Source: CAYRDC01 sp964422925
GTDB taxonomy: Bacteria; Bacteroidota; Bacteroidia; Chitinophagales; S012-47
Assembly: GCA_964422925.1 (NCBI GenBank)
Contig: CAYRDC010000052.1
Span: forward strand, 1-5,806
Direction: 5' to 3'
Length of the DNA: 5,806 nt
Shown here: one piece after another, positions 1 to 5,702 of the stretch
How the letters are laid out: each line of letters starts with the position of its first letter
How positions within the stretch are numbered: position 1 is the stretch's first letter
Program-made: the position numbers and the translations under genes
Notes under the pieces: generated by a model
What the model saw: only the letters and a program-made list of their open reading frames with translations
Told to the model about the DNA's origin: nothing
Database searches by the model: none

Positions 1-58
1 TCGAACCCGCGACCCTCAGCTTGGGAAGCTGATGCTCTACCAACTGAGCTATTCCCGC
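1..58 (-). tRNA. tRNA-Gly (anticodon CCC), 3' part cut off by the window edge
   Basis: On the minus strand the 5' end is at 58, with acceptor strand GCGGGAA and D arm GCTC...GAGC. The anticodon stem TCAGC/GCTGA closes the loop TTCCCAA, giving anticodon CCC (bases 23-25 on the plus strand), which reads the glycine codon GGG. The T arm begins normally (GCGGGTTCGA), but the 3' half of the T arm, the acceptor 3' strand and any CCA lie outside the window. It follows tRNA-Thr by 12-15 bases on the same strand, so the two are probably one transcript. The identity rests on the anticodon and on the glycine-type acceptor and D arm. Confidence 0.93.
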
Positions 59-70
59 AAAAAGATTATC

Positions 71-147
71 TGGAGCCTCCCAAGGGATTCGAACCCTCGA
101 CCTGCTGATTACGAATCAGCCGCTCTGACCAACTGAGCTAAGGAGGC
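71..147 (-). tRNA. tRNA-Thr (anticodon CGT) with encoded CCA end
   Basis: A complete cloverleaf reads on the minus strand from 147 down to 74. The acceptor stem is GCCTCCT/GGGAGGC with a final T-G pair, and the D arm is GCTC...GAGC. The anticodon stem GCTGA/TCAGC encloses loop TTCGTAA, so the anticodon is CGT (bases 111-113 on the plus strand), which reads threonine codon ACG. The T arm is GAGGG-TTCGAAT-CCCTT, with a G-T closing pair. The discriminator is T at 74, and CCA is encoded in the DNA at 71-73. A candidate promoter sits just upstream at 163-193. The nearest upstream gene, the Rieske/glutamate-synthase fusion, ends 50 bases away on the same strand with no visible terminator, so readthrough is possible. 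Confidence 0.96.
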
Positions 148-162
148 ACAGGTTTCAGGCTG

Positions 163-193
163 CAATATTACATGGATACCGGCAATTTATCAA
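163..193 (-). promoter_or_regulatory. Candidate Bacteroidota-type promoter for the tRNA-Thr/tRNA-Gly pair
   Basis: On the minus strand a TTG (191-193) lies 20 bases upstream of TAATATTG (163-170). This matches 7 of 8 positions of the combined pattern TAnnTTTG that is known as the -7 element in Bacteroidota, with TTG as the -33 element. The likely start of transcription falls a few bases before the 5' end of tRNA-Thr at 147, a sensible place for a tRNA promoter. The same spacing occurs upstream of the Pmp3-like gene (3318-3348), which gives modest mutual support. No transcript data back it. Confidence 0.5.
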
Positions 194-197
194 TAAA

Positions 198-1847
198 TCA
201 GTCATCCCTTTTTATCCCGGCATACGGGATTTCCGTTAAACGGTGCATGTCATAATTAAAAGTAATAAGGTCACCGGAGTTGAATTGAGCAATATCGGTA
301 TAGCCGCAGGCACGGGCAATCACTTTTATCAATTCATTGGTGGCTGTTAAATAATTGAAAAGTTGCTTGGCGGATTTATCAATGATCAGCCGCTGGCGTA
401 GATATGGTTTTTGCGTAGCTATTCCCACCGGGCAATTATTGGTATAACAGGCCCGCATTCCTATGCAACCGATAGCCTGCAGGGCGGCATTGGCAACGGC
501 CACCGCGTCAGCCCCCAGCATCAGGGCCTTGGCAAAATCTTCCGCTATCCGCAGGCCACCGGTAATAATCAGTGTTACATCTTTTACACCTTGTTTGTCC
601 AGGAAATGCCTCGCGCGAGCCAGGGCCGGAATAGTGGGTACGCAAATGTTATCGCGCAAGACGGTTGGCGCGGCACCGGTGGCCCCTCCTCTTCCGTCCA
701 GGATGATATAGTCAGCCCCGGCTTCCAGGGCAAATGCCAGGTCTTCCTCAATATGGCTGGCTGCGAGTTTGAACCCAATGGGTATTCCCCCGGTTTCTTT
801 TCTTATTTCATCGGCAAGCTTCCGGAAATCAGCTGCGGTATTCAAATCCGGAAAGGTTGCCGGGCTTATGGCAGGTTCTCCCGGTTTCAGCCCCCGTACT
901 TTGGCAATTTCTTCCGACACTTTCTCTCCCGGCAAATGCCCACCGGTTCCGGCTTTCGCCCCCTGGCCTCCTTTAAAATGAAAGGCCTGGGCTTTTTTTA
1001 CTTTTCCCCAGCTAAATCCGAAACGCGCTGAAGCCAGTTCATAAAAATACCGGCTATTGGCTGCCTGTTCTTCCGGAAGCATCCCTCCTTCCCCGCTGCA
1101 TATGCCGGTTCCGGCCATTTCCGCCCCTTTGGCCAAGGCTATTTTTGCTTCCCGGCTCAACGCGCCAAACGACATGTCTGAAACAAACAACGGAATTTCC
1201 AATGTTAGAGGCTTCCGGGCCGAAGGGCCGATTACCACCTGTGTGCTGACTTTTGCCTGGTCATCCAGCGGTTTTCTTGATAACTGGGCCGGCAGGAACT
1301 GGATATTTTCCCATTTGGGCAATGTATTCCTGTCTACACCCATTGCAGCCACTTGCCCATGGTGCCCTGTTTTGGACAAACCATTCTTTGCGAGGTCTTT
1401 GATATACAATGTGTAAGGCTCGGTATCTTCCGGATGTGTATCGGCATAGGCCCCCTGGTATTCATCCCGGTCAAAAGGTTGCGGATGGGTTTTCTCAAAG
1501 TCCAGCACTTCGGCTTTATCTACGAAAACCTTTCCTTCCGCTATTACGGCAGAAAACCGGTGTAACGCTTCTTCATTATTGTATTCACTTACACCGGTAT
1601 CATAGCGGTAATCCCAGAAATGCACCCCACAGATCAGGTTGTGGCCATCAATAAACCCGTCAGCCAAAAGGGCGCCCCGGTGGTGGCACCTGCCATAGAG
1701 TACAGAAACCCGGTTATCATAGCGGATGATAACAAGGTCGGTATTGCTCACTAACGCATGAGCCGGAGTACGGTCCTTTAATCGATCCCAAGCAGCAACA
1801 ACCACCGGATTCATCATATCGGACAGAGACATATTGTCTGATGCCAT
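198..1847 (-). CDS. Rieske [2Fe-2S] domain fused to glutamate synthase-type FMN/[3Fe-4S] domain
   Basis: This 549-residue protein joins two redox modules. Residues about 25-115 form a Rieske domain with cluster ligands C54-x-H56 and C73-x2-H76, 16 residues apart, as in ferredoxin-type Rieske proteins. Residues about 180-530 match the FMN-binding synthase domain of glutamate synthase. They include glycine-rich stretches around 292-307 and 430-452 and the three cysteines C461, C467 and C472 (C-x5-C-x4-C) that bind a [3Fe-4S] cluster in that family. The glutaminase domain and the C-terminal beta-helix domain of full GltB are absent, so it cannot take ammonia from glutamine by itself. The family is usually annotated as FMN-binding glutamate synthase-related, with the true reaction unknown. 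I infer electron transfer from the Rieske cluster towards FMN. It is probably cytosolic, since no signal peptide is seen. The ATG is the first start after an in-frame stop 12 bases upstream; an ATG at codon 6 is the alternative. No Shine-Dalgarno sequence is visible. Confidence 0.93.
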   Translation of the reverse strand: MASDNMSLSDMMNPVVVAAWDRLKDRTPAHALVSNTDLVIIRYDNRVSVLYGRCHHRGALLADGFIDGHNLICGVHFWDYRYDTGVSEYNNEEALHRFSAVIAEGKVFVDKAEVLDFEKTHPQPFDRDEYQGAYADTHPEDTEPYTLYIKDLAKNGLSKTGHHGQVAAMGVDRNTLPKWENIQFLPAQLSRKPLDDQAKVSTQVVIGPSARKPLTLEIPLFVSDMSFGALSREAKIALAKGAEMAGTGICSGEGGMLPEEQAANSRYFYELASARFGFSWGKVKKAQAFHFKGGQGAKAGTGGHLPGEKVSEEIAKVRGLKPGEPAISPATFPDLNTAADFRKLADEIRKETGGIPIGFKLAASHIEEDLAFALEAGADYIILDGRGGATGAAPTVLRDNICVPTIPALARARHFLDKQGVKDVTLIITGGLRIAEDFAKALMLGADAVAVANAALQAIGCIGMRACYTNNCPVGIATQKPYLRQRLIIDKSAKQLFNYLTATNELIKVIARACGYTDIAQFNSGDLITFNYDMHRLTEIPYAGIKRDD

Positions 1848-1953
1848 ATGCGAAGATTTTTAATTTCGGAGCAAAGGAATTTAATAGCAAAGCGAATTAT
1901 TTCGGGATAAAGTTCATTTAGCTACATGTTGAAGTTAACAAAATTCAAAATCA
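1848..1953. other. Divergent intergenic region between the Rieske fusion and the WPHHFD protein
   Basis: This 106-base AT-rich gap separates two divergent genes and must hold the start signals for at least one. Neither strand has a full match to TTG-N19-21-TAnnTTTG. Partial -7 candidates are TAATTTCG on the plus strand at 1861-1868 and TTCCTTTG on the minus strand at 1872-1879, both one base off. Neither has a well-placed -33 element, so I do not call them as promoters. The leader just before 1954 is A-rich without a Shine-Dalgarno sequence, as is common in Bacteroidota. Confidence 0.5.
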
Positions 1954-2817
1954 ATGAAAAGAACCACTGAATCGTTTGCACATCAGGCTACAGGTAATTC
2001 TTGGCAGCCCCTTCCCCCGGCTGATCTGGCATCCATTATGGCTGCCCGTGATCAAATTCACCGGGCCATACAGCTTCCTGCCCAAATAGCCCGGGCCGTA
2101 AACCCGGAGCAGCCCGGTGACGCCCACGCGGCCCTTGAATGGCTGCCCGGGCTGAATGTTATGTCCAGCCAGGCACTCCGTAATGAAAAGTATTTCCGCA
2201 TTGGAATAAAACCTTCCACCCTGGAGCTCCTTTTCCTGACCAGGGAACTGAAAACAATCCACTTACTTCCCCTGGCCGGTTTAACCTATAATAATGCGTT
2301 AGATATCCTATCAAACGAATTTAATATCAGTAAATTAAAGCATCAAGTACCATATGAATTGCCGGAGCGTGTCGTTAGCAGAGCTTCTGCTTTTGAGTTA
2401 CCGGCCGCGGCTTCGTTTGCCTGGCTGGAACAGTTGTACGGCAATGCCTACCATCAATTGCAAATCTTTGTGAATCGCGAAGCGGAGGCTTCACCTATTT
2501 ACCTTTGGCCCCATCATTTTGACCTGGCCACGCTGGTCAGTTTCAAAGCGATTAATGAAGGTAAATCGATTGGCATTGGCTTGTCTCCCGGTGATGAAGG
2601 CATAAACGAACCCTATTTTTATGTAAACCTTTGGCCCTATCCGGATGCAAGCGGTACGCAACTTCCTGAAATCTGTGGCGGACAATGGAGTACGGAGGGC
2701 TGGACAGGCACATACCTGACCGCAACGGAAATCCTTGACAGTGCTGACCAGGGAAGCACCGTATCGGTATTCCTTGAATCCTCTTACCAGGCATGCGCTG
2801 GTTTGCTTGGGATATAA
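1954..2817 (+). CDS. Unrecognised 287-residue protein with WPHHFD, GLSPGD and EPYFYV motifs
   Basis: I cannot assign this protein to a named family with confidence. It has no signal peptide or membrane segment and looks like a soluble cytosolic protein. The N-terminal half (about 17-130) is mixed helix and sheet without clear motifs. The C-terminal half holds a block that reads as strongly conserved: WPHHFD (185-190), GLSPGD (209-214), EPYFYV (219-224), a WPYP stretch (227-230) and a tryptophan-rich segment at 245-250. The His-His-x-Asp group could bind metal or form an active site, but that is inference. The C-terminal motif block faintly recalls the DUF5996-type proteins, though I could not confirm this. 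The ATG is the first start after an in-frame TAA at 1936-1938. It is transcribed alone, diverging from the Rieske fusion and converging on the Pmp3-like gene, so its context gives no functional clue. Confidence 0.88.
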   Translation: MKRTTESFAHQATGNSWQPLPPADLASIMAARDQIHRAIQLPAQIARAVNPEQPGDAHAALEWLPGLNVMSSQALRNEKYFRIGIKPSTLELLFLTRELKTIHLLPLAGLTYNNALDILSNEFNISKLKHQVPYELPERVVSRASAFELPAAASFAWLEQLYGNAYHQLQIFVNREAEASPIYLWPHHFDLATLVSFKAINEGKSIGIGLSPGDEGINEPYFYVNLWPYPDASGTQLPEICGGQWSTEGWTGTYLTATEILDSADQGSTVSVFLESSYQACAGLLGI

Positions 2818-2819
2818 AA

Positions 2820-2841
2820 AAGGCCAGCACGGGCTGGCCTT
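2820..2841 (-). terminator. Rho-independent terminator of the Pmp3-like gene, possibly acting on both strands
   Basis: A perfect 9-base-pair hairpin (AAGGCCAGC at 2820-2828, GCTGGCCTT at 2833-2841) has a 4-base loop. On the minus strand the stem runs straight into a run of six T, the classic form, 26 bases after the stop of the Pmp3-like gene. On the plus strand only two T follow the stem, so termination of the 1954-2817 gene is weaker in form, though the same hairpin sits 3 bases after its stop. The A run that becomes the minus-strand T tract overlaps the TAA stop codon of that gene. Confidence 0.85.
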
Positions 2842-2866
2842 CATATCTGTTAAAACGGATCTTTTA

Positions 2867-3286
2867 CTATCCCAGAATGATGATCAGCGAATAGATAAAC
2901 CCTGGCAGCCAGAACAAAAAGGTGAGTATCAGGGAAATCCAGAAATGGCTGGTAATGCCTGATTCCCATATGGCAACTCCCAGTGGCGGGAAGATAATCG
3001 CCAAGATTATGGCAATCAACTGATCGTCATCTCCGCTGACAGATGCCCCTGGCAGATTGCTAAAATCAGGTTTCAGGTTACGGATGGCAGATAATGCCAG
3101 GTTTCGTTTTACCTCTTTTTTAATGCTCCTGACCGATTCCTGGTTCAGAATTGGAAGGATATGCTCCTGTTGCTGAATTGTAGCTTTTTGATCGCTACCC
3201 CCTGGAATAGAATTCGCGTTAACCTGAACATGAATAAAAAACAAACTTGCAACTACTACAAAAGGCAATAACAATCTCTTCTTCAT
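2867..3286 (-). CDS. Pmp3/YqaE-family small membrane protein with signal peptide and spacer
   Basis: The 139-residue product has three parts. Residues 1-24 look like a signal peptide: a KKR start, a hydrophobic core at 5-20 and a likely cut after V-N-A (22-24). Residues 25-87 are a polar spacer rich in charged and Gln residues. Residues 88-139 are a Pmp3/YqaE (UPF0057) domain with two membrane segments (about 89-107 and 114-138) and the family marks PPLGVAIW (100-107) and WLPG (126-129). Typical Pmp3 proteins are only about 50-60 residues. Yeast and plant members are linked to membrane potential and salt tolerance; the role of bacterial ones is mostly unknown. The exported spacer would lie outside the inner membrane if the signal is cleaved. 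The gene has its own candidate promoter (3318-3348) and terminator (2820-2841). Its ATG follows an in-frame TAA closely and has no Shine-Dalgarno sequence. Confidence 0.9.
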   Translation of the reverse strand: MKKRLLLPFVVVASLFFIHVQVNANSIPGGSDQKATIQQQEHILPILNQESVRSIKKEVKRNLALSAIRNLKPDFSNLPGASVSGDDDQLIAIILAIIFPPLGVAIWESGITSHFWISLILTFLFWLPGFIYSLIIILG

Positions 3287-3317
3287 GGCACTTATTTTTT
3301 AGTAAACAATTCTGAAA

Positions 3318-3348
3318 TAAAAGTATGAAATGATTTTATCGCCCGCAA
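3318..3348 (-). promoter_or_regulatory. Candidate Bacteroidota-type promoter of the Pmp3-like gene
   Basis: On the minus strand TTG (3346-3348) is followed after 20 bases by TACTTTTA (3318-3325), which matches TAnnTTTG except for the last base. Transcription would start near 3310, leaving an A-rich leader of about 25 bases before the ATG at 3286. The element lies in the 71-base gap after the stop of the MFS transporter gene on the same strand, where no hairpin terminator is visible. Some readthrough from the upstream unit is therefore possible. Confidence 0.5.
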
Positions 3349-3357
3349 GATTTCCGG

Positions 3358-4704
3358 TCATTTATTGTTTTTTATTCCTGAACTAGTAATTATTGCCAGC
3401 ACGCTGATGAGCCCGAAAACGGTAAAGGCGGCATGATAGCCCGGGGCGCCACCGCCAAATCCTGCAATCAATGCCCCGGCCAGGGCCGCGCTTACCAATT
3501 GACCTGTAGAAGTGAAAACGGTCATGATCGATTGTCCTGAGGCACGGGTGATATTTTTTGTTTCTCGGTTTACGATATAGCGGGGAGGCGCCCCTAATAA
3601 AACCGACAAACCCAAGCCAATCAGGATGGTGGAGGAATAGAATATGGATTTCTGCATAGCGTTTAACTCTATAATCAGGAATCCGCTGACCAGGATAACG
3701 GCTCCGGCTATCAGCACAGGTTTGGGTCCTAAACGGTCGGTCAGCCTGCCGGCCAGGGGTGCCCCCAGCATGAGTGCAACCACCAGGGGCATGAGCATAA
3801 AACTGCCGGTGGATTCGCTGACCCCAAAGCTGGCTTTTGCCAGGGACGGTATAAACATCACCCCCACCTCTCCTATCCCGGCAACCATGCCGGTCATGTA
3901 AATCAATATCAATTGCCGATTTTTCAGCAGGTCCAGGTTGACGATCGGCTCCGGATGTTTTTTCTGAAGCCACAAAAACAAGGGTATTGCGCAAAAAGCG
4001 CCCAGGATCATCGGTCCGCGGTTCCATAAAAACCATTGCCGGAAAGGATGCTCCACATCCAGGTGGTTCACACCGAAAGAGAAAGCCCCCAGAATGAACA
4101 TTAGCAGCATGGCACCTTGGAGGTCAAAGACCAATGGTCCGGATTTCTGCCGCCCGGGCAGCAAACGGAAAGCATAGAAAGCCAGGATAATGGCCACCGG
4201 AATATTTATGGCAAATATGAGGTGCCAGCTTACCAGTAAAAGCACTCCCCCCAATACCGGCCCGATAATAAAAGCCAGGCCAAATACCGCCCCGATTAAC
4301 CCAAGGGCCGAGCCTTGCTTTTCTTTGGGGAAAACATCACCGATTACAGCCGCGGCTACCGGGAAAATACCTCCCGCGCCAAACCCCTGGATGGCCCTGC
4401 CGATTAAAACCTGAGTAAAAGACGTAGAGAGCATCACCACTGCCGAACCAACGCCAAACAGCAGCAGGGCGAAAATGTAAATGTGTTTTCGGCCGTAAAG
4501 GTCAGAAAGCTTCCCGAGCAATGGGGTCCCCATTAGGTTCATCAGGATGTAAATGTTTAAAACCCAAGGGAGTACCCGGTCGTCCACGGAAAACGCTTCC
4601 TTTATGGTAGGCAGGGCCGGCCCGATAATGGCGATATCGAGCGCCCCCATCAACACACCGAAAAACAGCAGGGTCAGAATCTTTCGCGTCAAATCTCTGG
4701 TCAT
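3358..4704 (-). CDS. MFS transporter, DHA2-like 14-helix drug/metabolite exporter family
   Basis: This 448-residue inner-membrane protein carries the standard major facilitator marks. They are the D1-type motif LDIAIIGPALPTI (22-34), motif A GKLSDLYGRK (64-73), the RxxQGxGxG motif B (103-111), and the GPVLGG antiporter motif C (148-153). A second motif A-like GRLTDRLGPK lies at 319-328. By hydrophobicity I count 14 likely membrane segments, including an extra pair near 195-210 and 230-246 between the two halves. This fits the 14-helix DHA2 proton:drug antiporters, although the protein is shorter than many members. Substrate is unknown, and calling it a resistance gene would go beyond the evidence. 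Its ATG lies 3 bases after the stop of the hydrolase gene, and an AGAGGA sequence in the last hydrolase codons could serve as ribosome binding site, so the two are probably co-transcribed and perhaps translationally coupled. Confidence 0.93.
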   Translation of the reverse strand: MTRDLTRKILTLLFFGVLMGALDIAIIGPALPTIKEAFSVDDRVLPWVLNIYILMNLMGTPLLGKLSDLYGRKHIYIFALLLFGVGSAVVMLSTSFTQVLIGRAIQGFGAGGIFPVAAAVIGDVFPKEKQGSALGLIGAVFGLAFIIGPVLGGVLLLVSWHLIFAINIPVAIILAFYAFRLLPGRQKSGPLVFDLQGAMLLMFILGAFSFGVNHLDVEHPFRQWFLWNRGPMILGAFCAIPLFLWLQKKHPEPIVNLDLLKNRQLILIYMTGMVAGIGEVGVMFIPSLAKASFGVSESTGSFMLMPLVVALMLGAPLAGRLTDRLGPKPVLIAGAVILVSGFLIIELNAMQKSIFYSSTILIGLGLSVLLGAPPRYIVNRETKNITRASGQSIMTVFTSTGQLVSAALAGALIAGFGGGAPGYHAAFTVFGLISVLAIITSSGIKNNK

Positions 4705-4707
4705 TTC

Positions 4708-5571
4708 TTAATCCTCTTTTAGTATAAACTCCAAAACGGTTTTCACTACCCCTACATCCCATATGAGGTTATTATGACCCAGGTTATTGGTTTCCACCAG
4801 ATCAAGCTCCGGGGAATGCCTTTTCAGGTACAGGGCATCTTCAAAAGGAACTACCTGGTCATCCCGGTCATGAATCCAAAGGATTCGGGTATTAATTATG
4901 CTGTTAATCCAGAGGTCCAGATTCAATTGCCTGAATGGAAGCCCGTACCGCTGAAAAGCCAATTTTTCCATTTGCTTCCTTACTTTTCGCGGGATGCCGA
5001 ATGGCTTGCAAAAACGTTCTAACACGCCATCCATGCACACCGGGGAAGCCAGCGCCACAAGTTTGGGGCATTTTATGCTATGGCGTGCAAGGGCGAGTAC
5101 AGCTGCACTTCCGCCAAAGCTATGCCCAATGACAGCGTAAATATCCCTGTGTCTTTTCATCAGCGCAGTGACCACCTCCGAATGTTCCAAAAGGTTAGTC
5201 TCCTCACCTTCTGATACGCCATGAGCTAACCCGTCAAAACTGATTACATTGAAGCCAGCCGACCGGAGTGGTTTTATAAAAGCGCCCAGACTGGCTCCTC
5301 CTCCGCCCCAGCCATGAACCAATAACACTTCCGGCCGGTGGTGTCTGTTCCATTTATAACCCGTGACTTTCTTTCCATTTACCTGGAAAATGAACATATC
5401 CGCCATGCACAATAATTTTTCTCTTTCAGAATTCAGGGGTTTTCGCGGAGGGGTTAAAAACAGGTGCATGGCTTTGTCAGCGGCTTTTGCCGGAAATACC
5501 TGGCCTGTTGTTTTGAAATAAAGCCACTTGCGCAAGAGGAAAAGCCAGGTACGCATAGAGAGTTTAGCCAC
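4708..5571 (-). CDS. Alpha/beta hydrolase
   Basis: The protein shows a complete alpha/beta-hydrolase core. HGWGG (86-90) forms the oxyanion-hole loop, and GHSFGG (149-154) is the nucleophile elbow with Ser151. Asp238 in DDQVVP (237-242) and His266 in the LGH motif complete the likely triad. The region of about 178-225 between the core strands is the small lid. The basic, partly hydrophobic N-terminus (about 1-40) is not a clear signal peptide. It resembles esterase- or lipase-like cytosolic hydrolases, but the substrate cannot be told. The longest frame starts with GTG at 5571. An ATG 15 bases in (5556) is equally or more plausible, because Bacteroidota favour ATG and neither has a well-placed Shine-Dalgarno sequence. 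It is the first gene of a two-gene unit with the MFS transporter; residue numbers here count from the GTG. Confidence 0.92.
   Translation of the reverse strand: MAKLSMRTWLFLLRKWLYFKTTGQVFPAKAADKAMHLFLTPPRKPLNSEREKLLCMADMFIFQVNGKKVTGYKWNRHHRPEVLLVHGWGGGGASLGAFIKPLRSAGFNVISFDGLAHGVSEGEETNLLEHSEVVTALMKRHRDIYAVIGHSFGGSAAVLALARHSIKCPKLVALASPVCMDGVLERFCKPFGIPRKVRKQMEKLAFQRYGLPFRQLNLDLWINSIINTRILWIHDRDDQVVPFEDALYLKRHSPELDLVETNNLGHNNLIWDVGVVKTVLEFILKED
4711..4716 (-). promoter_or_regulatory. Shine-Dalgarno-like site for the MFS gene inside the hydrolase 3' end
   Basis: The last hydrolase codons read AAA GAG GAT TAA on the minus strand, followed by GAA and the MFS ATG. The purine-rich GAGGAT at 4711-4716 (AGAGGA with the preceding A) lies about 6-7 bases before the start codon. 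No other gene in the window has such a site. This suggests that ribosomes finishing the hydrolase can restart directly on the transporter. Confidence 0.5.
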
Positions 5572-5599
5572 TTTCCCGTTGATTTGGGTTTAAAGTGAC

Positions 5600-5629
5600 C
5601 AAAAGTAACATTTTCAGCAAATCAAACAG
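5600..5629 (-). promoter_or_regulatory. Candidate promoter of the hydrolase-MFS unit
   Basis: On the minus strand TACTTTTG (5600-5607) matches the Bacteroidota -7 consensus TAnnTTTG exactly. The -33 element is weak: CTG sits at the usual spacing of 19 bases (5627-5629), while a perfect TTTG (5623-5626) is only 15 bases away. Transcription would begin near 5593, giving a leader of about 22-37 bases depending on which start codon is used. A 10-base palindrome, TTTGATCAAA (5636-5645), lies just upstream. Confidence 0.45.
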
Positions 5630-5669
5630 GTAGGCTTTGATCAAATTTGTAAGCTTATTTTCTAGTGGG

Positions 5670-5702
5670 TTTTCAGTTCTTTCTGTGGATTAAAACTGAA
5701 AA
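5670..5702. repeat. Inverted repeat with 9-base arms
   Basis: TTTTCAGTT (5670-5678) and AACTGAAAA (5694-5702) are perfect inverted copies around a 15-base loop. The arms are AT-rich and the loop is long. No T tract follows directly on either strand, so it is not a good terminator. It could be an operator or a leftover of a repeat element. Confidence 0.5.

Noticed and set aside
1..147. tRNA genes as the attachment site of an integrated element
   Set aside because: No integrase gene and no duplicated tRNA 3' end were seen in the window.
411..1654. Several plus-strand open frames (411-1031, 463-711, 769-981, 1057-1416, 1353-1565, 1409-1654) opposite the Rieske/glutamate-synthase gene
   Set aside because: They lie antisense to a gene with clear cofactor motifs throughout, overlap one another in different frames, and encode proteins with no recognisable domain.
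198..1847. Calling this gene gltB, the glutamate synthase large subunit
   Set aside because: The glutaminase and C-terminal domains are missing and a Rieske domain is added, so the symbol would claim an unproven function.
1951..2844. Minus-strand frames 1951-2262, 2491-2844 and 2552-2830, and plus-strand frame 2735-2962
   Set aside because: They are shadows of the 1954-2817 gene or run through the terminator hairpin, and none has a plausible product.
3383..4036. A 217-residue minus-strand frame inside the MFS gene
   Set aside because: It is a shifted-frame shadow of the transporter. Its product is charged and shows no membrane segments or domain.
3358..4704. Annotating the MFS transporter as a specific antibiotic-resistance gene
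   Set aside because: The motifs show the family only; nothing in the sequence identifies the substrate.
4502..5132. Open frames at 4502-4762 (minus), 4774-5022 (plus) and 4935-5132 (plus) over the MFS and hydrolase genes
   Set aside because: They overlap conserved coding sequence of real genes and have no motifs of their own.
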